Assembly (NCBI RefSeq): GCF_009711525.1
Contig: NZ_SMLV01000428.1
Coordinates: forward strand, 1-56,749
Reading direction: 5' to 3'
From: Fulvivirga lutimaris
Lineage (GTDB): Bacteria; Bacteroidota; Bacteroidia; Cytophagales; Cyclobacteriaceae
Length of the DNA stretch: 56,749 nucleotides
In this document: piece by piece, positions 8,083 through 18,606 of the stretch
How positions within the stretch are numbered: the first letter of the stretch is position 1
Layout of the letters: every line of letters begins with the position of its first letter
Notes under the pieces: generated by a model
Seen by the model: only the letters and a program-made list of their open reading frames with translations
Told to the model about the DNA's origin: nothing
Databases searched by the model: none
Translations under genes and position numbers: made by a program

Positions 8083-9153
8083 TTACTTCAAGTAACTAAA
8101 ATCGTGCCCGTTTTGAAGCGCTAATAGAAACGAATGAATTAGTTTTATAACATTATCAACATCTGATTTGTGTACTGTTTCAACTGTGGTGTGCATATAT
8201 TTCAAAGGAAGGCTAATTAATGCCGATGCCACTCCCTTGTTTGAATAAGCAAAAGCGTCCGTATCTGTCCCCGTAGCCCTTGACGCAGCTGCTCTTTGAA
8301 AAGGAATCTTATTTTTTTCAGCAACATCAATAATCATATCCAGCACATTATTATGTACTGCAGGGCCATAAGTTAAAACTGGTCCATTACCTGCTTTTTG
8401 ATATCCACTTTCAATTTTATTGTACATTGGCGATGTAGTTTCATGACACACATCCGTCACGAGTGCCAAATTGGGACAAATAGTCTCAGCAATCATCTGA
8501 GCCCCTCTCAATCCAACTTCTTCTTGAACTGCATTTACAACATACAAACCGAAATCAAGTTTGTTCTTTTTCTCCTTGAGCAATCGGGCAACTTCAGCGA
8601 TCATATAACCACCAATTCTATTATCTAAAGCCCTGCCAACGAGGAAATTTTTGTTAAGGTCAATTAGCTCGTCATCAAAAGTCATGACACAGCCAACGTG
8701 CACCCCTAATTTTTCAACTTCTTCTTTTGAGCTACAGCCTATATCAACAAATATATTTTTGAGAGAAGGCTGCTCTTCCGTTTTATCTCGTCTAACATGG
8801 ATTGCTGGCCAGCCAAATACACCTTTAACAATTCCTTTCTTAGTATAAATATTGACTCTTTTAGAGGGGGCAATTTGATGATCAGAGCCACCATTTCTTC
8901 TCACATAAATATATCCTTCCTCTGTAATATAATTAACGAACCACGAGATCTCATCTGCATGAGCCTCTATGACTACTTTATACTTAGCATCAGGATTTAT
9001 TACTCCTACCGCTGTGCCGTAAGTGTCCGTAAAATGAGTGTCAACATAGGGTTTTATATAATCAAGCCAAATTTGCTGGCCCGACTTTTCAAAACCTGTT
9101 GGCGATGAATTATTTAAATACTTATCTAAAAATGCTCTACTCTGTTTATCCAT
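8083..9153 (-). CDS. M42 family metallo-aminopeptidase
   Basis: This 356-residue cytoplasmic peptidase belongs to the M42 group (PepA/TET/FrvX-like), which forms large tetrahedral complexes and trims peptides. Expected metal ligands are visible: His65 and Asp67 in EAHADE, the bridging Asp177 in GRALDNRIGG, the catalytic Glu211 and Glu212 in QEEVGLRG, Asp234, and His321 in the C-terminal YMHTTVE. It begins 4 bases after the SDR gene, as the last gene of a pccB-SDR-M42 unit. The metabolic link to the two upstream genes is unclear. The family assignment is secure; the substrate class (acidic or neutral N-terminal residues) is not. Confidence 0.93.
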   Translation of the reverse strand: MDKQSRAFLDKYLNNSSPTGFEKSGQQIWLDYIKPYVDTHFTDTYGTAVGVINPDAKYKVVIEAHADEISWFVNYITEEGYIYVRRNGGSDHQIAPSKRVNIYTKKGIVKGVFGWPAIHVRRDKTEEQPSLKNIFVDIGCSSKEEVEKLGVHVGCVMTFDDELIDLNKNFLVGRALDNRIGGYMIAEVARLLKEKKNKLDFGLYVVNAVQEEVGLRGAQMIAETICPNLALVTDVCHETTSPMYNKIESGYQKAGNGPVLTYGPAVHNNVLDMIIDVAEKNKIPFQRAAASRATGTDTDAFAYSNKGVASALISLPLKYMHTTVETVHKSDVDNVIKLIHSFLLALQNGHDFSYLK

Positions 9154-9157
9154 ATCT

Positions 9158-9856
9158 TTATACTGATCGTGTTATTCCTCCATCAACTCTAATGTTTTGC
9201 CCTGTAATATATCCAGCACCTTCTGAAAGTAAAAAAGCGGCTGTTACAGCAACTTCTTCCACTTTGCCTGATCTTCCCATTGGTATATTCTTTAAAGTAT
9301 CATCAGACACATCATAACTATCAATGAATCCAGGAAGTAAATTGTTCATTCTAATATTATCCTTAGCGTATTCATCAGCAAACAACTTGGTGTAACTACC
9401 CAGGGCTGCTCGTAATACTGATGAAATTGGAAACGCCTTGTTTGGTTCAAACGCTGCAAAAGTTGAAATATTAACTATGCTTCCTCCATCATTTTTCTTC
9501 ATTATAGGAGTGACCAGCTTAGCCATGTTAGCTACATTCAACAAAATTAAATCAAGCGCACTATGCCAATCTTCAGAGCTCAACTCTAATAAAGGTCCTT
9601 TGGCAGGATGACCGGTATTATTAATTACAGCATCTATCTTACCATATTTGCCTAAGGTAATATCTACTAGCTTTGACAAATCTTCAGGGTTCGTGACATC
9701 TCCACAAACTGAAATTCCATTTAATTCTGAGGCCAAGTCATTGATTTTTACCGACCGAGACATCAAAGCCAATTGATAACCTTCCTGAGCCAGTTTTCTA
9801 GCACAAGCCTCACCCATGCCCTGACTTGCAGCGGTAACTATGGCTACTTTTTGCAT
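9158..9856 (-). CDS. SDR-family protein lacking the canonical Tyr/Lys pair
   Basis: The 232-residue protein has the short-chain dehydrogenase fold: a nucleotide-binding TAASQGMG loop at 8-15, NNTGHP at 79-84, GSIVNIST near 125-132, and a YITGQNIRVDGG C-terminus. Where a Tyr-x-x-x-Lys is expected, the sequence is SSVLRAAL, so the catalytic Tyr and Lys are Ser145 and Arg149. The coenzyme loop also has Ala in place of the first Gly. It overlaps the pccB stop by one base (TAATG) and is translationally coupled. It may be a reductase with a changed mechanism or a non-catalytic binding protein. An automatic name of 3-oxoacyl-ACP reductase should be treated with caution. Confidence 0.85.
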   Translation of the reverse strand: MQKVAIVTAASQGMGEACARKLAQEGYQLALMSRSVKINDLASELNGISVCGDVTNPEDLSKLVDITLGKYGKIDAVINNTGHPAKGPLLELSSEDWHSALDLILLNVANMAKLVTPIMKKNDGGSIVNISTFAAFEPNKAFPISSVLRAALGSYTKLFADEYAKDNIRMNNLLPGFIDSYDVSDDTLKNIPMGRSGKVEEVAVTAAFLLSEGAGYITGQNIRVDGGITRSV

Positions 9857-11442
9857 TACAATGGTATATTCCCGTGTTTCTTTTTAGGTAAAGTGGCCAC
9901 TTTATTTTCAAGCATTTTGAATGCCCTTATCAATTTAGCTCTGGTATCTTCAGGCATAATTACCTCATCAATGTAACCTCTATGTGCCGCACGGTAGGGG
10001 TTTGCAAATTTATCTGTGTATTCATCTACCTTCTCCTGAAGCTTGGCCTCTGAATCCTCAGCTTCTGAAATCTCCTTCTTGAAAATAATTTCAGAAGCAC
10101 CTTTGGCACCCATTACGGCTATTTCTGCGGTTGGCCACGCGTAATTCATATCCGCACCAATGTGCTTAGAATTCATTACATCATATGCTCCCCCGTAAGC
10201 CTTTCTGGTAATTACCGTTATTCTTGGAACTGTTGCTTCGCTAAAAGCATAAAGTAACTTAGCTCCATTTGTTATGATCGCATTCCATTCCTGATCTGTT
10301 CCTGGTAAAAATCCTGGAACATCCTCTAAAACTAGAAGTGGAATATTAAAGCAGTCACAGAATCTTACAAATCGGGCACCTTTAGTACTGGCATCAATAT
10401 CTAGTACTCCGGCCAAAGAAGCTGGTTGATTCCCAACAATCCCAATGCTTCTGCCACCAATACGAGCAAATCCTACAACAATATTATCAGCGAAATTTTT
10501 ATGAACTTCCATGAAGGTATCAGCATCTACAATGCCTTCTATAACCTCCCTCATGTCATATGGTTGATTAGGATTATCTGGAATTATATCATTTAAAGAC
10601 TCTACCTTTTCTTCGCCATTCAATTCATAATCTAAAACCGGAGCATCTTCCTCGCAATTCTGGGGCATGTAGCTTAACAATGCCTTTATGTTATTGATAC
10701 ACTCAACTTCATTTGCGCATGAGAAATGTGTAACACCACTTTTGGTGCTATGCGTGCTTGCTCCACCTAATTCTTCAGCGGTTACATTCTCTTGAGTTAC
10801 CGTTTTAACCACGTTTGGTCCGGTAACAAACATGTAAGATGTGTTTTCAACCATGAGAATAAAATCTGTAATTGCTGGTGAGTAAACTGCTCCACCAGCA
10901 CATGGTCCCATTATAGCCGAAATTTGAGGTATTACCCCAGAGGCCAAGGTATTTCTATAAAAAATATCTGCATAGCCACCAAGAGAAACTACTCCCTCCT
11001 GAATTCTGGCTCCGCCTGAATCATTTAATCCAATTAGTGGTGCCCCATTTTGCATGGCCAATTCCATGATTTTCACAATCTTTTCCGCGTGCGTTTCTGA
11101 AAGTGATCCTCCAAAAACGGTGAAGTCTTGTGAAAAGACGTAAATAAGTCTTCCGTTGACAGTTCCGTAACCTGTAACTACTCCATCACCTAAATAATAC
11201 TGTTTATCAAGACCAAAATCTTTGCAGCGATGCATCACAAATTTTCCTATCTCCTCAAAAGAACCTTCATCCAATAAAAGATGAACCCTTTCTCTTGCGC
11301 TGAGCTTACCCTTTTTGTGCTGAGCTGCAATTCTATCCGCTCCACCACCAAGTAGCGCCTCTTCGTTTTTCTCTTCTAGTAACTTAAATTTTTCTTCTTT
11401 TGTTGGAAGGGTATATACCCTTTTTGTTGGCTTATCCGGCAT
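9856..11442 (-). CDS. pccB: acyl-CoA (propionyl-CoA) carboxylase carboxyltransferase beta subunit
   Basis: The protein moves the carboxyl group from carboxybiotin to propionyl-CoA or a related acyl-CoA. About 528 residues hold both crotonase-fold halves: [27 protein letters not shown], and [10 protein letters not shown] in the first; GFLPGTDQE and [18 protein letters not shown] in the second. I chose the ATG at 11442; an in-frame upstream start at 11490 would add a 16-residue hydrophobic extension not typical of the family and would precede the putative -7 element. A biotin carrier (47815-48309) lies in this window; the biotin carboxylase does not. Propionyl- versus methylcrotonyl- or acetyl-CoA specificity cannot be fixed here, but length and motifs fit PccB best. 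Confidence 0.92.
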   Translation of the reverse strand: MPDKPTKRVYTLPTKEEKFKLLEEKNEEALLGGGADRIAAQHKKGKLSARERVHLLLDEGSFEEIGKFVMHRCKDFGLDKQYYLGDGVVTGYGTVNGRLIYVFSQDFTVFGGSLSETHAEKIVKIMELAMQNGAPLIGLNDSGGARIQEGVVSLGGYADIFYRNTLASGVIPQISAIMGPCAGGAVYSPAITDFILMVENTSYMFVTGPNVVKTVTQENVTAEELGGASTHSTKSGVTHFSCANEVECINNIKALLSYMPQNCEEDAPVLDYELNGEEKVESLNDIIPDNPNQPYDMREVIEGIVDADTFMEVHKNFADNIVVGFARIGGRSIGIVGNQPASLAGVLDIDASTKGARFVRFCDCFNIPLLVLEDVPGFLPGTDQEWNAIITNGAKLLYAFSEATVPRITVITRKAYGGAYDVMNSKHIGADMNYAWPTAEIAVMGAKGASEIIFKKEISEAEDSEAKLQEKVDEYTDKFANPYRAAHRGYIDEVIMPEDTRAKLIRAFKMLENKVATLPKKKHGNIPL

Positions 11443-11465
11443 GTTTAAAAATGTTGCTAAAGTGT

Positions 11466-11473
11466 CAAAGATA
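11466..11473 (-). promoter_or_regulatory. -7 element of the pccB-SDR-M42 unit
   Basis: The minus strand reads TATCTTTG, a perfect TAnnTTTG match, 23 bases upstream of the preferred pccB ATG. The nearest TTG upstream is about 29 bases away, too far for a standard -33, so support is partial. It argues that the longer in-frame start at 11490 is not used. Confidence 0.35.
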
Positions 11474-11548
11474 AATAAAATAGAATGCATTTAGCTTGAT
11501 ACCAATTTTAAAAATCGAATTGGTATATTGCGCAAAATTTTAACCACA

Positions 11549-12484
11549 ATGACCGAAAAATTAGCAATAATTGATTGTGGAACTAACACCTTCCATCTAC
11601 TAATCGTTGAGTTTGTCAATGATCAAACCCGTATTCTTTTTAAAGAAAAAGTAGCTGTAAAAATTGGTGAGGGTGGAATTAATAACAATATCATTATCCC
11701 TGAGGCTTTTGAAAGAGCTTTAAATGCGCTCGATTACTTTGCCTCAGAAATTAAAAATCAAAGCGTCAAGTTTGTTCATGCTTTTGCCACAAGCGCTTTT
11801 CGTAATGCTGCCAATGGCACTGAACTTCGCGATCTAATTAAAAAAAGAACTGGTATAAGCATCGAAATAATTCCCGGAGAAGCAGAGGCAGATTTGATAT
11901 TTAAAGGAGTAGATGCTGCTGTTAATGTTGGGACTAGCCCTGCATTAGTCATGGATATTGGAGGTGGTAGTGTAGAATTTATTATTGGAAGTCATCAAAA
12001 CATCCTGTGGCGAAGAAGTTTTGAAATTGGGGCACAAAGACTAGTGGACCTATTTCACAAATCTGATCCGATTTTGCCTTCAGAAATAATAGAATTAAAT
12101 ACATATTTTGAAGATAAATTAACTCCATTGTTTAAAGCTTTAAACAAGTGGCAGCCTAGTGAACTGATTGGGTCATCAGGTACTTTTGATACGCTTAGTG
12201 ATATTTATTGCTTACAAGCTGGATTACAAAAAAGAGTTGAAGACAAAGAAACCCCACTAACATTAGATGCTTTTAGCAAAATCCATCATGATCTAATTAA
12301 AAAAGATAGAGCGTCAAGAATGAAAATCCCCGGCATGATAGAATTAAGGGTTGATATGATTGTGGTTGCATCAAGTTTGCTCAACTTTATACTTAATAAA
12401 TATACGTTTGATAACATAAGAGTTTCAACACATGCTTTAAAAGAAGGTGTGTTAGCGGAATTGTTAAAAGGTGAATTGAAATAA
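11549..12484 (+). CDS. exopolyphosphatase / pppGpp phosphatase (Ppx/GppA family), short form
   Basis: The 311-residue protein contains the ASKHA-fold Ppx/GppA domain only: IDCGTNTFHLLIVEF at the N-terminus, HAFATSAFRNAANG, the acidic PGEAEADLIFKG block, and the phosphate-binding VMDIGGGSVEF motif. The C-terminal HD-like domain of long Ppx enzymes is absent. The ATG at 11549 fits the family start; a TTG at 11528 would add seven residues. It hydrolyses polyphosphate or the pentaphosphate alarmone, linking phosphate store and stringent response. It is divergent from pccB and couples to the following dehydrogenase through a TAATG overlap. The family is certain; polyphosphate versus pppGpp preference is not. 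Confidence 0.9.
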   Translation: MTEKLAIIDCGTNTFHLLIVEFVNDQTRILFKEKVAVKIGEGGINNNIIIPEAFERALNALDYFASEIKNQSVKFVHAFATSAFRNAANGTELRDLIKKRTGISIEIIPGEAEADLIFKGVDAAVNVGTSPALVMDIGGGSVEFIIGSHQNILWRRSFEIGAQRLVDLFHKSDPILPSEIIELNTYFEDKLTPLFKALNKWQPSELIGSSGTFDTLSDIYCLQAGLQKRVEDKETPLTLDAFSKIHHDLIKKDRASRMKIPGMIELRVDMIVVASSLLNFILNKYTFDNIRVSTHALKEGVLAELLKGELK

Positions 12485-13557
12485 TGGATCAGGTTTTTTC
12501 AGTAGAAAAGTTAAAAACATTTACTCAATCAATATTTAAAAGCATCGGTTGTTCAGATGATGATGCCAAATTAGCTACGCAAGTGCTTCTTCAGGCTGAT
12601 TTGAGAGGAATAGATTCTCATGGTGTGGCTAGGTTAATTGGCTACGTCAGGCTATGGGAAAATGACAGGGTAAATCCAACACCTGACATCAAAGTAGTAC
12701 ATGAAACTCCAAGTACAGCTGTTGTTGATGGAGATTCGGGTTTGGGTCTGGTTGTAGCGCCAAAAGCAATGGAGATAGCTATGAAAAAAGCCAATGAAGT
12801 TGGTACCGGCTGGGTGAGTGTGAAGAATTCCAATCACTTTGGTATTGCCGGCTATCATGCCATGATGGGCTTAGAAAAAGACATGATTGGTATTGCAATG
12901 ACAAATGCAAGTCCTTTAGTGGCACCTACCTTTGCTACTGAAAGAATGCTGGGTACAAATCCGATTGCCGTTTCAATTCCAACAAAAAATCAACCTCCAT
13001 TTGTGGCAGACCTTGCAACAACAACTGCAGCTAACGGAAAGCTAGAGATACTCCAGAGAAAAAATAAGGATGCCCCTTTAGGCTGGGTTCAGAAGAAAGA
13101 CGGCACATCATCAACCAACGCCAATGAAATAAAACAAGGTGGTGCATTGCTACCCCTAGGTGGTGATAGAGAACATGGTAGTCATAAAGGTTATGCACTT
13201 GGGTCAATTGTAGATATTTTTTCCGCTGTATTTTCTGGTGCCAACTATGGTCCCTGGGCTCCACCATTTGTCAGCTTCTTACCCTTGTCTGACAATCCTG
13301 TTGGTGAAGGGTTAGGTCATTTTCTAGGAGCTATGAGAATAGACGCTTGGAGGCCTGCCGATGAGTTTAAGAGCCACATGGACAATTGGATAAGTAGATT
13401 TAGGGAAACAAAGGCTGTTGAAGGCAAAAAGGTTTTAATACCTGGTGATCCTGAAAGAGAATTTGAAGCCGAAAGAAGTAAGAACGGGATTCCTTTGAAT
13501 GAGAATGTGGTGAAAGATCTTAAGGAACTCGCTGAGAAGTTCAAATTAGATTTCTAA
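12484..13557 (+). CDS. Ldh-family (malate/L-lactate/ureidoglycolate-type) NAD(P)-dependent oxidoreductase
   Basis: The 357-residue protein belongs to the COG2055 dehydrogenase family, unrelated to classical LDH/MDH. Marker blocks are DLRGIDSHGVARL near the N-terminus, the catalytic-region NSNHFGIAGYHA, LGTNPIAVSIPT and GSHKGYALGSIVDIFSAVF. The family reduces 2-oxoacids or oxidises 2-hydroxyacids such as malate, lactate or ureidoglycolate with NAD(P). The ATG overlaps the ppx stop by one base, so the pair is an operon. Its 3' end overlaps the convergent outer-membrane protein gene by four bases. The substrate cannot be chosen from the sequence or from its neighbours. Confidence 0.9.
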   Translation: MDQVFSVEKLKTFTQSIFKSIGCSDDDAKLATQVLLQADLRGIDSHGVARLIGYVRLWENDRVNPTPDIKVVHETPSTAVVDGDSGLGLVVAPKAMEIAMKKANEVGTGWVSVKNSNHFGIAGYHAMMGLEKDMIGIAMTNASPLVAPTFATERMLGTNPIAVSIPTKNQPPFVADLATTTAANGKLEILQRKNKDAPLGWVQKKDGTSSTNANEIKQGGALLPLGGDREHGSHKGYALGSIVDIFSAVFSGANYGPWAPPFVSFLPLSDNPVGEGLGHFLGAMRIDAWRPADEFKSHMDNWISRFRETKAVEGKKVLIPGDPEREFEAERSKNGIPLNENVVKDLKELAEKFKLDF

Positions 13558-14093
13558 AAGCCAGCGGTTATACCAATCCTAAAAACCCAAGGACTGTTGT
13601 AAGGTGATCGTAAGTCATCATGAAGTACATTGTACAACACTGCAATATTAAAGCCTGCATTTCTGCCTATTGGTTGAAAATAACCGCCACCGACAAATGC
13701 ACCTGGAACCCATTCTCGTCTAATTGAGCCATCATTGAAATTATAGAACTCAAGACTCAGGTTTTCATATTCGGCAGTTGCATAAAACTGCTCAGTGATA
13801 CTGTACCTGCCGAATAAGCGGTAACCATAAATATTGGTTTCGAAGTCGGGATAATTATTATAATTTGTTTTGAAGTAAATGTAAGTGATACCTACCCCTA
13901 CAGAAAAATCATTAGTAAGTCTATAACCAACAAGTGGAGAGACTTCTATATTGGTAATGGTTCCAAATTGCAGCCCTAGATTTCCTCCAAAATAGATTCT
14001 ATCTTTTAGACTATTGCCTTCAATCTCTTCGGACCCCTGTGCGAAGGTTAGGGAAGGAATAATAAATGTTAAGAATAAGGTTAATCTTTTCAT
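13554..14093 (-). CDS. small outer-membrane beta-barrel protein
   Basis: The 179-residue protein has a Sec signal peptide (about 19 residues, ending TFAQG). It then shows alternating aromatic and polar strands typical of an eight-stranded OmpA/OmpX-type barrel: LQFGTITNIEVSPLVGY, FSVGVGITYIYF, YGYRLFGRYSI, FYATAEYENLSL, GAFVGGGYFQPI and FNIAVLYNVL, ending in Phe. No OmpA peptidoglycan-binding domain is present. It overlaps the upstream DivIC/FtsB-like gene by four bases (ATGA), so the two are coupled. Function is unknown; the topology call is by pattern only. Confidence 0.78.
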   Translation of the reverse strand: MKRLTLFLTFIIPSLTFAQGSEEIEGNSLKDRIYFGGNLGLQFGTITNIEVSPLVGYRLTNDFSVGVGITYIYFKTNYNNYPDFETNIYGYRLFGRYSITEQFYATAEYENLSLEFYNFNDGSIRREWVPGAFVGGGYFQPIGRNAGFNIAVLYNVLHDDLRSPYNSPWVFRIGITAGF

Positions 14094-14377
14094 TCTTCTT
14101 CAACCACAATAAACAAATCTTCGGTTTCCTTTTTCATCAGGTACTTCTCTCTCGCATATTTCTCTAGCAGCTCATCACTACTAAACAACTCATCACGATC
14201 TTCTTTTACTTCAGAGATTTTCTCTAGATAGTACTCTTTTAGATCTTCTAAGTTCTTGCGTTTCTGATTGAGTTTGTATTGGGTATAAAAGTCATTGGTG
14301 TCAATAAACAGCATCCAAATGACAAAAAAGAAACTGAACAAAAAATAAAAGTTCCGCGTGAATTTGGGCAGTTTCAT
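14090..14377 (-). CDS. septum formation initiator (DivIC/FtsB-like) protein
   Basis: The 95-residue bitopic protein has a short cytoplasmic N-terminus, one transmembrane helix at about residues 9-26, and a coiled coil at about 30-65 rich in Lys/Glu/Leu. The FtsB/DivIC-type tail SSDELLEKYAREKYLMKK follows. Such proteins join FtsL and FtsQ/DivIB in the division complex. It lies 80 bases downstream of enolase, a common neighbour of DivIC/FtsB genes in many bacteria, with an intrinsic terminator between. The symbol is left blank because FtsB and DivIC cannot be separated here. Confidence 0.88.
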   Translation of the reverse strand: MKLPKFTRNFYFLFSFFFVIWMLFIDTNDFYTQYKLNQKRKNLEDLKEYYLEKISEVKEDRDELFSSDELLEKYAREKYLMKKETEDLFIVVEEE

Positions 14378-14413
14378 AATTTCAGTTTAAAAAATATGTA
14401 GTGAATATAAGAA

Positions 14414-14440
14414 GAAAAACCAGATTGTTAAAATCTGGCT
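14414..14440 (-). terminator. intrinsic terminator after eno
   Basis: CCAGATT (14420-14426) and AATCTGG (14432-14438) form a perfect 7-base stem with a 5-base loop. Five T residues follow on the minus strand. It lies between the enolase stop (14458) and the DivIC-like start (14377), so read-through would be needed to express the latter from the eno promoter. Confidence 0.75.
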
Positions 14441-14457
14441 TTTCAATTTATGTTCTC

Positions 14458-15744
<1,287 letters not shown>

Positions 15745-16851
15745 TTATTTTTTAGAATCTTTAATTAACTGAATAAAATCATCAAACAGATACCTACTGT
15801 CGTGAGGCCCTGGTGATGATTCAGGGTGATATTGAACTGAAAAAGCCTTCTTGCCTTTCACTTTAATACCTGCAATAGTTTTATCATTCAAGTGTGTATG
15901 TGTAGCTTCTACTTTGTCTGATTTCTCAACATCTTCAGCAGAGACCACAAAGCCATGGTTTTGAGAGGTAATCTCACTCAAACCAGTTTGTAAATTCAAT
16001 ATTGGATGATTTAAACCTCGATGTCCATGATGCATTTTATAAGTACCAACACCACAAGCACGAGCTATAATTTGGTGCCCCAGACAAATACCGAAAATTG
16101 GCTTATCCTCGGCTAGCATTTTAGAAACAGTATCCACAGCATAATCCATAACTGCTGGATCACCAGGACCATTTGATATAAAATAACCATCAGGATTGAA
16201 AGACTTCAATTCTTCAAATGAAGATTTAGCTGGGAAAATCTCACAATAAACACCGCGAGCAGCGAGATTCTTTAAAATGCTGTTCTTTATACCTAGATCC
16301 AGTACTGCAACCTTAAATTCAGCATCGGGCTCTCCAAAGTGCTTTCTCTCCTTCGTGCAAACAACTGAAGAAAGTTCTAAACCATCCATTGATGGAACTT
16401 CTTTGAGTTTTACTTTCATTTCATCTACTGAAAGCTCAGATGAAATGATGGCATTCATAGCACCTTTACTTCTTAAGTGCCTAACTAGCATTCTGGTGTC
16501 AACATCGGCTATACCTACTACATTATTCTTCTCCAGGTATTGTTGAAGAGATTCATCAGCTGTATACCGACTATGAATATTTGAATAGTCATTAACTACC
16601 AATCCACTAATTTTGGGTGTTTCAGACTCTTGTTCAACATCCACCACACCATAATTACCTATATGTGGGGTAGTGTTTACAATTATTTGTCCGAAATAAG
16701 AAGGATCGGTATAAATTTCCTGATATCCCGTCATGCCAGTATTGAAACATATTTCTCCACCAGATGTACCTAACTTTCCGATAGCTGTACCTTCAAGTAC
16801 GAAACCATCCTCTAATAATAGATGTGCCTTTTGCTTTAAGCTTAACTTCAT
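15745..16851 (-). CDS. carA: carbamoyl-phosphate synthase small (glutaminase) subunit
   Basis: This subunit hydrolyses glutamine and channels ammonia to CarB to make carbamoyl phosphate for pyrimidines and arginine. The 368-residue protein has the CPSase small-chain N-terminal domain (about 1-150, FNTGMTGYQEIYTDPSY) and a class I glutamine amidotransferase domain (about 180-365). The catalytic triad is visible: Cys256 in GICLGHQ, His342 and Glu344 in QYHPES. carB is not in this window, so the two subunits are unlinked. It follows the ribosomal operon terminator and shares an operon with eno. Confidence 0.97.
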   Translation of the reverse strand: MKLSLKQKAHLLLEDGFVLEGTAIGKLGTSGGEICFNTGMTGYQEIYTDPSYFGQIIVNTTPHIGNYGVVDVEQESETPKISGLVVNDYSNIHSRYTADESLQQYLEKNNVVGIADVDTRMLVRHLRSKGAMNAIISSELSVDEMKVKLKEVPSMDGLELSSVVCTKERKHFGEPDAEFKVAVLDLGIKNSILKNLAARGVYCEIFPAKSSFEELKSFNPDGYFISNGPGDPAVMDYAVDTVSKMLAEDKPIFGICLGHQIIARACGVGTYKMHHGHRGLNHPILNLQTGLSEITSQNHGFVVSAEDVEKSDKVEATHTHLNDKTIAGIKVKGKKAFSVQYHPESSPGPHDSRYLFDDFIQLIKDSKK

Positions 16852-16869
16852 GAATTTTAGTTTGATGCA

Positions 16870-16915
16870 AAAATAAAAAAAGGGATTAGATATAAATCTA
16901 ATCCCTTTTATTTTT
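16870..16915. terminator. strong terminator ending the ribosomal operon
   Basis: An 11-base perfect stem, extended to 14 with A-T pairs, spans 16878-16909 (AGGGATTAGAT paired with ATCTAATCCCT, loop ATAA). A T-rich tail occurs on both sides, so it could work in both directions. It lies between the rplQ stop and the carA start and marks the 3' end of the rplC-rplQ unit. CAAAAATA at 16868-16875 also gives a TATTTTTG minus-strand -7 element that could start carA transcription. Confidence 0.88.
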
Positions 16916-16930
16916 TAAGATATCTCAAAA

Positions 16931-17548
16931 TTACTTTTCAGTATCTTCTCCTTTATTTTCTTTCTCAGCCTTAGGCTCTTCTACTTTCTCAACTTCAGTT
17001 TTCTCTTCAGTCTTAGCTTCTACTTCCTCTACAACTTCAGCTTCTTCTACAGCAGCCTCAGCTTTTGGTTCAGCTTTTTTAGTCTCTTTCTTCTCTGCAG
17101 CAGGAGCAGCTTCAGCACTGGCTGATTTACCACCTCTTCTACTTCTTCTAGTCTTAGACTTCTTAGCATCTGACTCACCAAGCATTAATTCATTGTAATC
17201 AACCAACTCGATGATACACATATCTGCGTTATCTCCTAGTCTGTTTCCAGTTTTCAATATTCTTGTATATCCTCCTGGTCTGTCAGCGATTTTAGTTGCA
17301 ACCTCATCAAAAAGGATTTTAACAGAATCCTTATCATTAAGATAAGAGAAAGCTACCCTTCTAGAGTGAGTTGTATCGTCTTTTGCTTTTGTAAGAATAG
17401 GCTCAACAAATTTTCTAAGTTCTTTAGCCTTAGCAACAGTTGTAGTAATTCTTTTTTCAGTGATCAATGAAGACGCCATGTTAGAAAGCATTGCACTTCT
17501 GTGTGATGCAGTTCTACCTAAGTGATTATTTTTTTTACCGTGTCTCAT
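16931..17548 (-). CDS. rplQ: 50S ribosomal protein L17 with a long charged C-terminal tail
   Basis: The first 125 residues are L17: [28 protein letters not shown], a central [17 protein letters not shown] helix and the [26 protein letters not shown] signature. L17 sits near the peptide exit tunnel. About 80 more residues follow, with a basic [10 protein letters not shown] stretch and then a low-complexity Ala/Glu/Lys run with almost no hydrophobic core. Such tails are seen in other Bacteroidota L17 proteins, from memory. It is the last gene of the operon, 5 bases after rpoA and followed by a terminator. Confidence 0.97.
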   Translation of the reverse strand: MRHGKKNNHLGRTASHRSAMLSNMASSLITEKRITTTVAKAKELRKFVEPILTKAKDDTTHSRRVAFSYLNDKDSVKILFDEVATKIADRPGGYTRILKTGNRLGDNADMCIIELVDYNELMLGESDAKKSKTRRSRRGGKSASAEAAPAAEKKETKKAEPKAEAAVEEAEVVEEVEAKTEEKTEVEKVEEPKAEKENKGEDTEK

Positions 17549-17553
17549 TTCAA

Positions 17554-18543
17554 TTATTCTTCATCAAGTTTGTACTTAGATAAGTCCATACCGAAAGTAA
17601 GATTCTTGTCTTGTACTAGCTGCTCTAATTCAGCTAAAGACTTCTTACCAAAGTTTCTGAACTTCATCATATCAGATATCTCTAGTCTTACTAAGTCACC
17701 TAAAGTTTTAACGTCAGCCGCCTTTAAGCAATTGTAAGCTCTAACAGAAAGATCAAGATCATTAAGCTGTGTTTTCAACAACTTACGCATGTGTAGCATT
17801 TCTTCATCCACCTGCTCTATTTCACCAGCTCTTTCAGTTTCTAACTCGATAGACTTGTCAGAGAACAACATGAAATGCTGAATCAAAATGTGTGCTGCAC
17901 CTTCTAAAGCTTTTTCTGGGTGTATAGAACCATCAGTTTCGATATCAATTACTAATTGCTCGTAATCTGTTTTTTGTTCAACCCTAGTATTTTCAACACT
18001 GTATTTCACATTCTTGATAGGTGTGAAAATGGCATCAATAGGAATATATCCAAAAACTTGATCAGCAGGCTTATTTTCGTCCGCAGGAATATATCCTCTT
18101 CCTTTATCTATGTTCAATTCGATTTCAAAATCAATTGACTCATCAAGATTACAGATAACCAAGTCAGGGTTCAACACTTCAAAAGCAGAAGTAAACTTAG
18201 CGATATCGCCAGCTTTAAACTCTTTCTGATTTTTGAAAGAAACTGTGATCTTGTTGTCAAAAGATTCTCCGATTTTCTTAAATCTTACCATTTTAAGATT
18301 CAAGATAATTTCAGAAACATCCTCAACAACTCCTTCAATTGTAGAAAACTCATGAAGAACACCAGGCACTTTAATACCAGTGATTGCATATCCTTCTAAA
18401 GAAGATAGCAATATTCTTCTAAGAGCATTACCGATAGTAACACCGTATCCTTTTTCTAAAGGTTTGAAAGTAAATAAACCGTGAAAGTCATCGGCTTTTT
18501 CCATCGCGACTTTATCCGGCATTTGAAATGCTAAAATTGACAT
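17554..18543 (-). CDS. rpoA: DNA-directed RNA polymerase alpha subunit
   Basis: Alpha dimerises to seed polymerase assembly and contacts activators and UP elements. The 329-residue protein has the N-terminal domain ([31 protein letters not shown] at about 30-60, with conserved Arg-rich assembly residues) and the C-terminal helix-hairpin-helix domain (about 250-320, [21 protein letters not shown]). I chose the ATG at 18543 (MSILAF); an in-frame start 36 bases upstream would run back toward the leader hairpin and add unconserved residues. The order rpsD-rpoA-rplQ is the standard alpha operon. Confidence 0.98.
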   Translation of the reverse strand: MSILAFQMPDKVAMEKADDFHGLFTFKPLEKGYGVTIGNALRRILLSSLEGYAITGIKVPGVLHEFSTIEGVVEDVSEIILNLKMVRFKKIGESFDNKITVSFKNQKEFKAGDIAKFTSAFEVLNPDLVICNLDESIDFEIELNIDKGRGYIPADENKPADQVFGYIPIDAIFTPIKNVKYSVENTRVEQKTDYEQLVIDIETDGSIHPEKALEGAAHILIQHFMLFSDKSIELETERAGEIEQVDEEMLHMRKLLKTQLNDLDLSVRAYNCLKAADVKTLGDLVRLEISDMMKFRNFGKKSLAELEQLVQDKNLTFGMDLSKYKLDEE

Positions 18544-18566
18544 AGTTGTTATTAGCTTTAATGTTA

Positions 18567-18590
18567 TAGTCTCGGCCAAGACCGAGACTA
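18567..18590 (-). promoter_or_regulatory. stem-loop in the rpsD-rpoA intergenic region
   Basis: TAGTCTCGG and CCGAGACTA form a perfect 9-base stem with a 6-base loop (18567-18590). It sits between the rpsD stop at 18607 and the rpoA start at 18543. No T-run follows, so full termination is unlikely. It could be an RNA-processing or stability element, or a partial attenuator that sets rpoA output apart from ribosomal proteins. Confidence 0.5.
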
Positions 18591-18606
18591 ATAAATATTT
18601 TATAGA

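Noticed and set aside
11443-11490. Longer N-terminus for PccB starting at 11490
   Set aside because: It adds 16 hydrophobic residues not seen in the family and starts upstream of the putative -7 element.
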